64,000 bases of DNA, taken from assembly GCA_021413975.1 (NCBI GenBank), contig JAIOPJ010000016.1:62001-126000 (forward strand). Reading direction: 5' to 3'. This document shows, piece after piece, positions 54,605 to 62,290 of the stretch. The DNA is from Gemmatimonadota bacterium (GTDB taxonomy: Bacteria > Gemmatimonadota > Gemmatimonadetes > Gemmatimonadales > Gemmatimonadaceae). Each line of letters begins with the position of its first letter. Position 1 is the first letter of the stretch. Below the pieces are notes generated by a model. The model saw only the letters and a list, made by a program, of their open reading frames with translations, searched no databases and was not told the DNA's origin. The position numbers and the translations under genes were made by a program.

Positions 54605-57600
54605 TCAGAACGACTGCCCGAGGGTCCAGAACCAGTAGCCGCGGTTGAGCGAACCGTCGCGCGGGATCGAGTAGTCCCAGCGCAGGAGCGCGATGTTGAA
54701 CAGGTTGAGCCGGATCCCGAAGCCGTAGCTGCGCAGCGGGTAGCGCTGCTGGTTGAAGTCATAGTTGTCCGGCCGCGTGAGCGAGAGCTGTTGTCCCGCC
54801 GACCAGGCCACGCCGAAGTCGTAGAAGAAGAGTCCGTCCACCGGCGGCAGCGAGATCGGCAGGACGCCCAGGTCGAAGCGCCGCACGAGCGGGAAACGCA
54901 GCTCGAGGTTGGCGAACGCGACGCGGCTGCCGAGGAGCTGGCCGGCACCGCACGCGGTGGGATCGGCCGCCGACGTGCCGCAGTCGCCGGCGTAGTACTC
55001 TCGGTCATAGCCGCGGATGAAGTCGGGCCGCCCGATGTACTTGGGGAACTCGCTCTCGTCCCGGCCGACCGAGACGTTCGCCGAGACGCGGGTGGCGAGG
55101 GTCAGGAAGTTGAAGAGGATCGCGTCGTAGCGGCGGTAGTCGGCCGTGTACGCGGTCCACTCGACGTTGCCCATGATGCGTTCGATCCCGAACCGGTAGC
55201 GCTGGCCGTAGATGCCGCCCGTCGCGCCGAAGAGCGCGTTGTCCTTCACGTAGGCCACGAACGGCGACGCGTAGTTGAGCGACGCCTGGTTGACGATCGA
55301 GTCGAGGTAGAAACCCGTGGCGAAGCCGGCGTTGTAGTCCACGCCCTGGCTGATGTACATGAAGGCGCGGTCGATGTTGTTGAACGACGCGCCGTACTCG
55401 AACCGGGCGAAGCGGTTGAGCGGGTAGATCCCGCTCGCGAAGACGTTGCGCACGATGTAGCGCGCGAGCACCTGCGACTGCAGGAACTGGCCGCCGCTCC
55501 CGGTCTGTGTGCCGCCGGCGTAGAAGAACAGGGGCTGCTGGCCGAGCCCCGCCTGATACTGCAGCCGCCCGCCGAGGTTGGTGTACTCGGCGTACAACTG
55601 GGCCTCGCTCACGCGGCCGTTGATGCCGCCCGCGAGCGCGAGGCGCTTGTTGCCGACCATGTCGGCGAGCACGATTGCCGTGCCGCCGTAGACGCCGCGG
55701 CCGAAGTTGTCCTGTGCGTAGCCGACCGCCGGTCGTGCCACGTACTCCGGCTTCAGCGAGCCGCTGTACGGCACCGACGTGAAGGTCGCGGGATCGGGGA
55801 GCGCGAGATTCGCGCTGTCGAGCAGCGCCGCCACCGAGAGGCCGGAGGACTCGCTGCTCGGCAACACCCCCGAGAAGCGGAGCCCGTCGCCGGCGCGGTA
55901 GACCGACCGCGATCGCGGGTTCGCCGCGGCCGCCGCCAGCGCCTTCGCGGCGGCGATGCTGTCGGACATGGTGCGGGCCAGTTCGGTGATCGCGGCGCCG
56001 GCGCGTGCGGCGTCGCTCACGCCGGAGGGTGCGACCGGTGTGCCCGGCAGCGCGTCGCCCGCGGCGACCACGGCCGCCGTGCGGAACGGCTCCTTCTTGA
56101 GCTGGCGCGGATTGACCACGCTCCAGATGGTGAAGTCGCCGGCATCATGGTACGTGAACGCGAGCTTGTCGGCCTCGCGCGCCCACGACATGACCGGGCT
56201 GCTCTCGGTCACCGAGAGCACGCCGCCGATGAACTTGGTGAGCTGGTAGTGTTCGCGGTCGGCGAGGTCGTAGAGGAAGATCTGCGGGATCCCGGTGCGG
56301 TCGGAGATGAAGGCCAATGACTGGCCATCGGGCGCCCACATCGGATTCAGGTTCTTGCCGTCCTGCCCGGGAATGACCGTCGCCTCACCCTTCTCGAGGT
56401 CGTAGAGGCTCACGCGCCACTCGCCGAGGTTCAGCGTGGCGAGGTCGGTCTGCGGGCCGCGCTCGCTCACGAACGCGATCTGCCGTCCGTCCGGTGACCA
56501 CTGCGGCATGAGGTCGCCGTAGGGGTCGTTGGTCAGCCGCGTGAGGTTCTTGCCGTCGCTGTCGACGATGTAGAGGTCGGAGAGCCCGCCCTGGGCGCCG
56601 CTGAAGACGATCTTGCGCCCGTCCGGCGAGAAGCTCGGGCCGACCATCGCCTGCAGCGGCGTGTCGATCCGGCCCGTCACGCGCTTGCGGCGCAGGTCGT
56701 AGATGTACAGCACGTCCTTCCCCTTCCGCTGCGCCGTGAACGCGAATTGACGGCCGTCCGGCGAGAAGGCTCCCTGTGAATACAGGTAGCGGAGTTCCTC
56801 GAACTCGGGGTCGAGGGTGCTCTTGGTCAGGCGCGCGAGGCGCTTGCCGGTGGTCGCGTCGGCCAGGTAGAGATCGAGGAAGACCTCCGCCCGCAGCAGC
56901 GATCCGGTGGAGATGTAGGCGATCCGCTTGCCGTCGGGCGAGAGCGAGGGCGCGACGTAGATCGGGATGATGCCGCCGGTGCGGCGCTCGTTCAGCAGCG
57001 GGCCGGCGACGCGACGCGGGCGCTCGAGCGTCGCGACCTGCGGGAGGTAGCGCGTCTGCACGTCCTCCTTCCACTCCTCGCTGAGGTCCTCGAGGTCCAT
57101 GCCGGTGAAGCGCCGGAAGGCACGGTCCACACCGAGGCTCGGCGTGGCCTGCATGATCTCGCCGATCACCTCGTCCCCCCAGCGCCGGCCGACGTACTGC
57201 CAGAGCGCCTCGCCGAACCGGTAGGGGAAGTAGGAGTCGGGGCGATCGGTCATCTCCTCGATCGTCGGGATGTCGCCGTTGAGCGCCGCGTCCCGCATGA
57301 TCGCGTCGGTGTACGGATGCCGGGGACCGATCGAGAGGTACTCGGCCATGCCTTCGGCGAACCAGAGCGGCGGCGCGACGGCGGAGAGCTGCTGCATCCC
57401 GTTGCCGGCACGGCCCTGCGCGAAGATGTCGTACTGGAAGACGTGCACCATCTCGTGCGCGAGCACGTGCTCCGCCTCGCCCAGGTCGCCGGCGAAGAAG
57501 AACATGTTGCGCTGCCGGAGCGCGTCGGTGACGCCGCCCGTGCCCTCGCCGAGGTCACCGGTGACGTTGTTCTGCGCGAACTCGGTGCGCGAACCGTAGA

Positions 57601-57871
57601 TGAGGATCGGCTTGCGCTCCTTGAACTCATGACTCAGCAGGCGGCTCAGCCGCGCGTACGTTCGCTCGGCCATCATGCCGGTGTAGCGCGCGGCGTCCGC
57701 GAGTTCCGGGTAGTAGTGGACGTCGAAGTGCTCGGTCTTGAGCACCTGCCACTTGAACTGCCGGAACTGGACCTGGTTCTGCCCGAAGTACGTGCCCTGC
57801 GCAGCGAGTGGCTCCGCGAGCGGCGCGGACGCGAGGGCGAAGAGGGCGAGCAGACGGGCGACTCGGCGCAT
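54605..57871 (-). CDS. Giant outer-membrane protein: gluzincin protease, TolB-like propeller and BamA-like barrel
   Basis: 1088 aa with signal peptide (RLLALFALASAPLAEPLAAQ). Residues ~30-290 form a peptidase-MA-like metalloprotease domain with VLAHEMVHVFQYD (HExxH near 138) and downstream glutamate motif PLWFAEGMAEYLS. Residues ~300-600 carry PD40/TolB-type blades (SLSPDGKRIAYIST, AFSPDGRQFAFTA, SFSPDGRKIVFSG, QWSPDGRQIAFVS, MWAPDGQSLAFIS). The C-terminal ~350 residues are a beta-barrel of the BamA/Omp85 type (LELRFPLVRRFDLGVL, RSYGFGIRLNLFNI) ending in Phe, the usual outer-membrane signature. GGGAG-like GGGAGTCCGC precedes the ATG. The role is unknown; a surface-anchored or periplasmic protease. 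Confidence 0.88.
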   Translation of the reverse strand: MRRVARLLALFALASAPLAEPLAAQGTYFGQNQVQFRQFKWQVLKTEHFDVHYYPELADAARYTGMMAERTYARLSRLLSHEFKERKPILIYGSRTEFAQNNVTGDLGEGTGGVTDALRQRNMFFFAGDLGEAEHVLAHEMVHVFQYDIFAQGRAGNGMQQLSAVAPPLWFAEGMAEYLSIGPRHPYTDAIMRDAALNGDIPTIEEMTDRPDSYFPYRFGEALWQYVGRRWGDEVIGEIMQATPSLGVDRAFRRFTGMDLEDLSEEWKEDVQTRYLPQVATLERPRRVAGPLLNERRTGGIIPIYVAPSLSPDGKRIAYISTGSLLRAEVFLDLYLADATTGKRLARLTKSTLDPEFEELRYLYSQGAFSPDGRQFAFTAQRKGKDVLYIYDLRRKRVTGRIDTPLQAMVGPSFSPDGRKIVFSGAQGGLSDLYIVDSDGKNLTRLTNDPYGDLMPQWSPDGRQIAFVSERGPQTDLATLNLGEWRVSLYDLEKGEATVIPGQDGKNLNPMWAPDGQSLAFISDRTGIPQIFLYDLADREHYQLTKFIGGVLSVTESSPVMSWAREADKLAFTYHDAGDFTIWSVVNPRQLKKEPFRTAAVVAAGDALPGTPVAPSGVSDAARAGAAITELARTMSDSIAAAKALAAAAANPRSRSVYRAGDGLRFSGVLPSSESSGLSVAALLDSANLALPDPATFTSVPYSGSLKPEYVARPAVGYAQDNFGRGVYGGTAIVLADMVGNKRLALAGGINGRVSEAQLYAEYTNLGGRLQYQAGLGQQPLFFYAGGTQTGSGGQFLQSQVLARYIVRNVFASGIYPLNRFARFEYGASFNNIDRAFMYISQGVDYNAGFATGFYLDSIVNQASLNYASPFVAYVKDNALFGATGGIYGQRYRFGIERIMGNVEWTAYTADYRRYDAILFNFLTLATRVSANVSVGRDESEFPKYIGRPDFIRGYDREYYAGDCGTSAADPTACGAGQLLGSRVAFANLELRFPLVRRFDLGVLPISLPPVDGLFFYDFGVAWSAGQQLSLTRPDNYDFNQQRYPLRSYGFGIRLNLFNIALLRWDYSIPRDGSLNRGYWFWTLGQSF

Positions 57872-57880
57872 GCGGACTCC

Positions 57881-58240
57881 CTAGGCGGAAACGGCCACGG
57901 CCTGGGCATCGCCCCAGAGCCGTTCGAGCTGATAGAACGAACGCAACGCCGGATGGAACACGTGCACCACGAAATCGACGTAGTCCAGCAGCACCCAGCG
58001 CCCGCTCTCGAACCCTTCGACCGACTGGACGGTCATCCCTTCCTTCCGCAGTTCCTCGATCACGTGCTGCGCCGTGGCGCGCACGTGCGTGTCCGAGGTC
58101 CCGCTGGCCATGATGAAGTAGTCGGCCATGTCGGTCACCTCGCGGAGATCGAGCATGACCACGTCGTTGGCCTTGCTGTCCACGAGGACCTGGGCGGCAT
58201 GTCGCGCGGAACGGAGCACTTCGGCAGGAGCGGTGACCAT
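57881..58240 (-). CDS. rsfS: Ribosomal silencing factor RsfS
   Basis: 119 aa. SKANDVVMLDLREVTDMADYFIMASGTSDTHVRATAQHVIEEL and GRWVLLDYVDFVVHVFHPALRSFYQLERLWGDA are the RsfS (Iojap) signature. It binds L14 and prevents subunit joining when nutrients are low. The gene is 9 nt upstream of the 1088-aa protein gene. A TAACAT sequence at 58255-58260 is a possible -10 box. Confidence 0.96.
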   Translation of the reverse strand: MVTAPAEVLRSARHAAQVLVDSKANDVVMLDLREVTDMADYFIMASGTSDTHVRATAQHVIEELRKEGMTVQSVEGFESGRWVLLDYVDFVVHVFHPALRSFYQLERLWGDAQAVAVSA

Positions 58241-58367
58241 CGATTCTGTGCAGGATGTTAAGGGAGCGAACCCGTCCGACGCCGAAAGGTTCCGGAGTGC
58301 CCTCCCCAGCGCAAGTTTCAGCGGGTCGGCCGGGCATTGGACGCCGCGGTGACGCCGGTGTGAACGA

Positions 58368-58399
58368 CGAAGGCGGCCCCCCGCGGGGAGCCGCCTTCG
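58368..58399 (-). terminator. Hairpin terminator after rplI
   Basis: CGAAGGCGGC (58368-58377) pairs perfectly with GCCGCCTTCG (58390-58399), with further C/G pairs inside the loop. It follows the rplI stop (58421) on the minus strand; the T-tail is weak (TCGTTC). Confidence 0.72.
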
Positions 58400-58420
58400 C
58401 GTGTCGCGAGCCGACCGCGA

Positions 58421-58867
58421 TCAGGCCTTGATGACCCAGACCTTGATCTCGGGCTTCACGTCGGCGTGGAGCCGGATCGCCACCTTGTAGACGCCGAGCG
58501 CCTTGATGGGCTCGTGCAGGTCGATCATGCGCTTCTCGACCTCCGTGAACCCCTGCGCCTCGAGCTGGTGGGCGATGTCCGCCGTCGTCACCGACCCGAA
58601 GAGCTTGCCTTCCTCGCCGACCTTGGCCGAGAAGGTCAGCGAGACCTCTTCGAGGCGCTTGGCGATCTGCGAGGCCGCGTCGCGGCGCGCGTTCTCGGCG
58701 GCCTCGAGGCGTCCCTTCTCCTGCGCGATACGCTTCTTGTTCCCCGGGGTCGCCTCGTAGGCGATGCCGCGCGGGAGCAGGAAGTTGCGGGCGAAGCCGG
58801 ACGAGACGTCCACGATGTCACCGGGATGTCCGAGATTGTCCACAGCCTGCCGAAGGATCACTTCCAT
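58421..58867 (-). CDS. rplI: Ribosomal protein L9 (bL9)
   Basis: 148 aa. MEVILRQAVDNLGHPGDIV, SGFARNFLLPRGIAYEAT, a long connecting helix and a C-terminal domain with GEEGKLFGSVTTADIAHQLE are diagnostic. The C-terminal domain is complete. It is the last gene of the minus-strand rpsF-rpsR-DUF2232-rplI operon, 3 nt after the DUF2232 gene. Confidence 0.97.
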   Translation of the reverse strand: MEVILRQAVDNLGHPGDIVDVSSGFARNFLLPRGIAYEATPGNKKRIAQEKGRLEAAENARRDAASQIAKRLEEVSLTFSAKVGEEGKLFGSVTTADIAHQLEAQGFTEVEKRMIDLHEPIKALGVYKVAIRLHADVKPEIKVWVIKA

Positions 58868-58870
58868 TGT

Positions 58871-59902
58871 TCACTCCGAACGTTGGGATCGTTGCCGCGA
58901 CGCGCGGCGCCAATCGAACCAGGTATCGCCGAGACCCAACCCGGCGGACACGAGCACGACGACCGGCCAGAAGATGACGGAGAACACGAACAGGACCACC
59001 GTCATCATCCGACCGGGCGCAAGGAACCAGACCAGCACGCCCAGTCCGCGCAACGCGAACAGGACGCCGAAGAACAACAGGAGGTTGAGCCCTGCGTCGC
59101 GCACCGATCCGGGGAACGGCAGCGCCACCAGCGTCAACCCGGCCACCACGCCCCAGACCAGCAGCTCGTTGAACCGCAACTCGCGGAGTCTCGAGAGGGG
59201 CGGTCCCAGTCGGGCCCGACCCACGCGGTGGTAGACCGCCCAACCGATCGCCAGCACCGCCAGCGACTGCAATGCGAACAGGGCAGGGTAGTACCGGAGC
59301 GCGATGCGTGGCAGCTCCGCGAGCTGCTTCTCCACCGTCTCGGAGTAGACCCCCCAACCGGGCGACTCTCGGACCAGGTCGGTCCATTCGGGCGTTCCGG
59401 TCAGTTCCTGCCATTCCCGCGTCGCCTCGATCGCGCGACGTCCCACCTCACCTCGCACCAGCTCGGCCGCGCCCGCAAGGCCGCCGGGCACCACCACGAG
59501 CGTCGCGACCCCCAGCAGCAGGGCCGCGGCCAGCGCGATCAGCGCCTTGGAGAGGAAACCCTCGCCCACTCCCGAGGCCGCCGTCACACCGAATGCGAGC
59601 GCCAGCAGGACAGCCCATCCGCGGGCGAAGTCGAGGAAGAGCCCGGGAGGACCCGGAGCCCGCCACACCACCCAGACCGCGAAGGTCGTCCAGAGGACGG
59701 CGAGCGGGAGCTTCCCCCCGGTCCGCCACCCGGCCACCGCGCACGCCGCCGTCACCGGGGCGAGCAGGAGCAGGGCATCCTCCACCGGCATCACGATCCG
59801 CACCGCGGAGAGCGTGGACACCAGCACCAGCAAGAGCACCGCGAGGATCGGACCCCACCATCCCCGCTCGTGCGCGGGGGCCGCTCCCTCGACCTCGGTC
59901 AC
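58871..59902 (-). CDS. DUF2232 (YybS-like) multi-pass membrane protein
   Basis: 343 aa with about eight hydrophobic helices (for example GPILAVLLLVLVSTLSAVRI, LAVLAIGWAVYHRVG, LLLFFGVLFALRGLGVLVWF, FVFSVIFWPVVVLVSAGLGL). FNELLVWGVVAGL resembles the conserved DUF2232 core. Members commonly sit between rpsR and rplI in diverse bacteria, as here, but their function is unknown; ECF-transporter-like S-component and cell-envelope roles have been suggested. The N-terminal 20 residues are acidic. Confidence 0.82.
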   Translation of the reverse strand: MTEVEGAAPAHERGWWGPILAVLLLVLVSTLSAVRIVMPVEDALLLLAPVTAACAVAGWRTGGKLPLAVLWTTFAVWVVWRAPGPPGLFLDFARGWAVLLALAFGVTAASGVGEGFLSKALIALAAALLLGVATLVVVPGGLAGAAELVRGEVGRRAIEATREWQELTGTPEWTDLVRESPGWGVYSETVEKQLAELPRIALRYYPALFALQSLAVLAIGWAVYHRVGRARLGPPLSRLRELRFNELLVWGVVAGLTLVALPFPGSVRDAGLNLLLFFGVLFALRGLGVLVWFLAPGRMMTVVLFVFSVIFWPVVVLVSAGLGLGDTWFDWRRASRQRSQRSE

Positions 59903-59909
59903 GCCGTCC

Positions 59910-60134
59910 TTACTGCGCCGACTGGCTGCGCGTGTACGGGATGAGCGCGAGGTAACGCGCCTTCTTGATCGCCTTGGCCAGCTGACGCTGGTGACGGGCG
60001 TCCACGCCGGACAGACGGCTCGGGAGGATCTTCCCGGTGTCCGTCACGAAGCGGCTCAGGAAGCGCTCGTCCTTGTAATCGATGAAACGGATCCCCGCCT
60101 CGGTCACCGGGCAGGTCTTCTTGGGTCGGCGCAT
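59910..60134 (-). CDS. rpsR: Ribosomal protein S18 (bS18)
   Basis: 74 aa. [40 protein letters not shown] and [19 protein letters not shown] are typical of bS18. One cysteine (KTCP) remains, short of a full zinc-ribbon set. It binds S6 on the 30S platform. It lies 3 nt after rpsF. Confidence 0.97.
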   Translation of the reverse strand: MRRPKKTCPVTEAGIRFIDYKDERFLSRFVTDTGKILPSRLSGVDARHQRQLAKAIKKARYLALIPYTRSQSAQ

Positions 60135-60137
60135 GGT

Positions 60138-60503
60138 CTAGTCCTCGTCGTCGTCGTCGTCGCCATCACGCGCGCGGCGCGCAGCGAGCTGCTCTTCGGT
60201 CATCGGGGGCGCGCCGAGCTCGTGCTCGTGCACCGAGATGAGATAACGGATCACGCTGTCGTCGAGCTTGAGCGAACGCTCGAACTCCGGCAGGGCCTTC
60301 CCCTCGGCCGAGAACCGCGCGACCACATAGTAGCCGGTGTCCTTGGAGCCGATCTTGTAGGCGAGCTGGCGGCGACCCCAGATGTCGAGCGTGACGGGGT
60401 CCTTGGTGCCGAGAAGGGCGTGGTGCTTCTCCAGCTTCTCAGCGATGGCGGTGTCTTCGAGTACGGAATCGAAGATGTACACCGCCTCGTATGCACGAGA
60501 CAA
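60138..60503 (-). CDS. rpsF: Ribosomal protein S6 (bS6) with acidic tail, TTG start
   Basis: 121 aa from TTG 60503, with GGAGG 8 nt upstream. RAYEAVYIFDSVLEDTAIAEKLEKHHALL, VTLDIWGRRQLAYKIGSKDTGYYVVARF and LDDSVIRYLI match bS6. The C-terminus ends in nine acidic residues of ten (DGDDDDDED), recalling the glutamate tail added to E. coli S6 by RimK, here gene-encoded. It partners S18. The operon has a strong promoter about 115 nt upstream and a structured leader. Confidence 0.95.
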   Translation of the reverse strand: MSRAYEAVYIFDSVLEDTAIAEKLEKHHALLGTKDPVTLDIWGRRQLAYKIGSKDTGYYVVARFSAEGKALPEFERSLKLDDSVIRYLISVHEHELGAPPMTEEQLAARRARDGDDDDDED

Positions 60504-60576
60504 TGCGGCAATCCTCCCTTTGGTCGTGATCGCCCCCTGCGGGTTGCCTACGCAGGAGGAGAGTGGCGTTCGGAGA

Positions 60577-60597
60577 TGTCGGCCTCGGTGCCGGACA
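60577..60597 (-). promoter_or_regulatory. Hairpin in the rpsF leader, possible S6:S18 binding site
   Basis: The minus-strand RNA at 60597-60577 folds as TGTC-(C bulge)-GGC, loop ACCGAG, GCC-GACA. Known S6:S18 autoregulatory leaders present a CCG trinucleotide next to a stem; a CCG is exposed in this loop. The match is by eye and partial, so the assignment is a suggestion. Confidence 0.3.
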
Positions 60598-60625
60598 CGG
60601 GAACGCCATATGTGGAAAGCCCCGC

Positions 60626-60654
60626 AAGCTACTGCCTTTTCAGGGCTTAGTCAA
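60626..60654 (-). promoter_or_regulatory. Strong sigma-70 promoter of the rpsF operon
   Basis: On the minus strand TTGACT (60649-60654), a 17-bp spacer and TAGCTT (60626-60631) overlap the end of the TPR gene (stop 60640-60642). Transcription should start near 60619, giving a leader of about 115 nt before the rpsF TTG. Confidence 0.75.
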
Positions 60655-61500
60655 CCGGGCCAGCGCCTGTTCCGCCGCGATGTAGCCGAAGCTCGCCGAG
60701 GGGCCGGTGGCGAGCACTTTCTCCCATGCCGCCCGTGCTTCCGCGGTCCGCCCATGGGCGGCATGCCACTGGCCGACGCCGTTGCCGATCGTCTGCCGTT
60801 CCAGCGCCGACGCGCCCGCGGGCAGGAGCGCGGATTCCGCCAGGTCGCCCCTCATCCAGAGCAGCAATCGGAGATAGCTGCCGTTCTCGATCACGTCCCA
60901 CTCCGCCTTCACCGGGGCGAGCGCCGCGGCGACCGCCTGCTCCCGCCGGAGGTGCGCGAGCGTGAGCACGAGCCAGTAGGTCGACGCGACGTGCGTGTCG
61001 ATGTTGCTGGCGAGGCGGACATCCTCCTCCCAGATCGGGAGCGCCTGAGTGTACGCCCCGGTGACGAAGTACGTCAGCGCCAGATGATAGCGGATGTTGG
61101 AGTGCAGCGTGCTCGTTGGGATGCCGCGGGCATTGGGCTGGCCGTCGGGTTCGACCTGGTCGGGTTCGATCAGCACCACGGCGCGCGCCTGCTCGAGGTC
61201 GGCGATCGCCCACGGGAATCGCCGCAGCGAGATGTAGCGGTGGCCCCGATGGCGGAGCAGTCGCGGCTCGTAGGGATGGAGGAGCAGCCCGGCGGTGTAG
61301 ACGTCGATCGCCTCCTGGAAGGCGCCGGTGTACCCCAGCCTGCGGCCGTACCAGATGATCGAGTCGACGTCCTCGGGGTTGCGCTCCCAGGCGGCGCGGG
61401 CGGCGGCGAGCGCCGTGGGTTCCGGCGTCTGGGCGCCGAGTGCGCCCGGTGCGCCCAGCGCGCAGGCGAGCCCGGTCACGAGTAGCGGGCGAAGGAACAT
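60640..61500 (-). CDS. Secreted TPR-type protein of unknown function
   Basis: 286 aa from ATG 61500, chosen because a signal peptide (RPLLVTGLACALGAPGALGAQ) begins there; an upstream in-frame extension has none. Helical repeats follow: AARAAWERNPEDVDSIIWYG, AIDVYTAGLLLHPYEPRLLR, HLALTYFVTGAYTQALPIWEE and WHAAHGRTAEARAAWEKVLAT, typical of TPR motifs used for protein binding in the periplasm. It is divergent from the lasso-peptide cluster (98-bp gap) and probably unrelated to it, though shared regulation is possible. Partner unknown. Confidence 0.8.
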   Translation of the reverse strand: MFLRPLLVTGLACALGAPGALGAQTPEPTALAAARAAWERNPEDVDSIIWYGRRLGYTGAFQEAIDVYTAGLLLHPYEPRLLRHRGHRYISLRRFPWAIADLEQARAVVLIEPDQVEPDGQPNARGIPTSTLHSNIRYHLALTYFVTGAYTQALPIWEEDVRLASNIDTHVASTYWLVLTLAHLRREQAVAAALAPVKAEWDVIENGSYLRLLLWMRGDLAESALLPAGASALERQTIGNGVGQWHAAHGRTAEARAAWEKVLATGPSASFGYIAAEQALARLTKP

Positions 61501-61511
61501 CGCGACTCCAT

Positions 61512-61541
61512 TTGCGAGAGGTGGCGCGCCGAATGTAGACT
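61512..61541 (+). promoter_or_regulatory. Promoter candidate of the lasso-peptide cluster
   Basis: TTGCGA (61512-61517), 18 bp, TAGACT (61536-61541), then 7 nt to ATG 61549. The -10 and spacing to an ATG match other leaderless-type promoters in the window. The promoter overlaps the divergent TPR gene start region. Confidence 0.55.
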
Positions 61542-61548
61542 GCCCCCG

Positions 61549-61602
61549 ATGACCCACGCCAGCACGCTCTCCGTCGCGCGGTCGCGCGCGCCCCGCCGGT
61601 GA
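61549..61602 (+). CDS. 17-residue micro-ORF coupled to the PqqD-like gene (tentative)
   Basis: ATG 61549 opens the frame MTHASTLSVARSRAPRR and its TGA (61600-61602) overlaps the GTG of the PqqD-like gene (GTGA). The -10 box 7 nt upstream would put the transcript start on this ATG. It may be a translated leader that delivers ribosomes to the next gene, rather than a functional peptide. No homologue is known to me. Confidence 0.35.
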   Translation: MTHASTLSVARSRAPRR

Positions 61603-61904
61603 GTGCCGTCGCCCTCACGCGCGCGACGCCGATCGTGGCGTCGGACGACCAGGCGTCGGCCGAACTCAGTTCGGAGGTGGTGATCCTCTCCATGCGCGAG
61701 GGCGTCTACTTCGGACTCGACGGCGTCGGGGCACGGATCTGGTCGCTCGTGCAGCAGCCGACCACCCTCGGCGAGGTCACGGCGACGATCGTCTCCGAAT
61801 TCGAGGTCGAGGAGGAGCGGGCGTTCGCCGACCTGTGCGCGCTCGCCGGCGAGATGGCCGGGCACGGACTCGTGCGACTCGGGGGCGAGACCGGCACGAC
61901 GTGA
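61599..61904 (+). CDS. PqqD-like RiPP recognition element, lasso protein B1
   Basis: 101 aa from GTG 61599. The core has SSEVVILSMREGVYFGLDGVGARIWSLVQQPTTLGEVTATIVSEFEVE and ends LAGEMAGHGLVRLG, the standard winged-helix PqqD-family pattern. In lasso clusters this stand-alone domain (B1) grips the leader peptide through its YxxPxL motif and delivers it to the leader peptidase (B2). Two precursors with that motif follow at 62021 and 62291. B2 is not fused to it and is not seen in the window. Confidence 0.9.
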   Translation: MSAVALTRATPIVASDDQASAELSSEVVILSMREGVYFGLDGVGARIWSLVQQPTTLGEVTATIVSEFEVEEERAFADLCALAGEMAGHGLVRLGGETGTT

Positions 61905-62020
61905 TACCCCTGACTGCGCCGCGGTCGGCGTTCCGACAGCTTTCGCGCACGGCCCGGTGCCATTCGTGCTCGGTCGGACCATCCCACTCCCGAGCGGAGC
62001 GGACAACACGCGGATCGCCG

Positions 62021-62176
62021 ATGCAGGCGCTGCTGGCACGACCCATCCGGGCCCCGATCAAGAAGCTCGTCTATCGACCTCCGCGGCTGGTGACGTTCGG
62101 ACGCGCGTCCGGTCTCACCGAGCGGAACTCGAACCGCGGGAGAAGGGACGGACTGAACAACCGGCGGACGGGCTGA
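62021..62176 (+). CDS. Lasso peptide precursor A1
   Basis: 51 aa from ATG 62021. The leader (residues 1-34) contains YRPPRLVTFGRASGLT, an exact fit to the lasso leader pattern YxxPxLxxxGxxxxxT, with Thr33 at the expected second-last leader position. The predicted core, residues 35-51, is RNSNRGRRDGLNNRRTG, with Asp at position 9 for a nine-residue macrolactam ring to the N-terminus. Arg as first core residue is unusual. A GTG at 61901, overlapping the PqqD-like stop, would give a 91-aa form with a long leader; this is less likely by length. No Shine-Dalgarno is seen. Confidence 0.82.
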   Translation: MQALLARPIRAPIKKLVYRPPRLVTFGRASGLTERNSNRGRRDGLNNRRTG

Positions 62177-62192
62177 GCAGGACGCTCGGCGG

Positions 62193-62222
62193 TTGACGCT
62201 CACGTCGTCGGGCGGGCAGATT
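62193..62222 (+). promoter_or_regulatory. Promoter candidate ahead of precursor A2
   Basis: TTGACG (62193-62198), 18 bp, CAGATT (62217-62222), in the 114-bp gap between the two precursor genes. The -35 is 5 of 6. It would let A2 and the downstream genes be transcribed separately from the PqqD-like gene. Confidence 0.4.
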
Positions 62223-62290
62223 GTGGTCACGTTGCTCGTGCCGCGCATCGCGGCCGATGATTGGCAGGTTCCCGCCGCCGGATGCGCCCC

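Noticed and set aside
61901-62020. GTG start at 61901 for precursor A1 (91-aa form)
   Set aside because: It fits the NTGA overlap habit, but the extra 40 residues do not look like a lasso leader and the length would be unusual; kept only as an alternative.
61957-62196. 79-codon ORF overlapping lasso precursor A1 in another frame
   Set aside because: It has no leader motif or family resemblance, while the overlapping frame carries an exact lasso leader signature.
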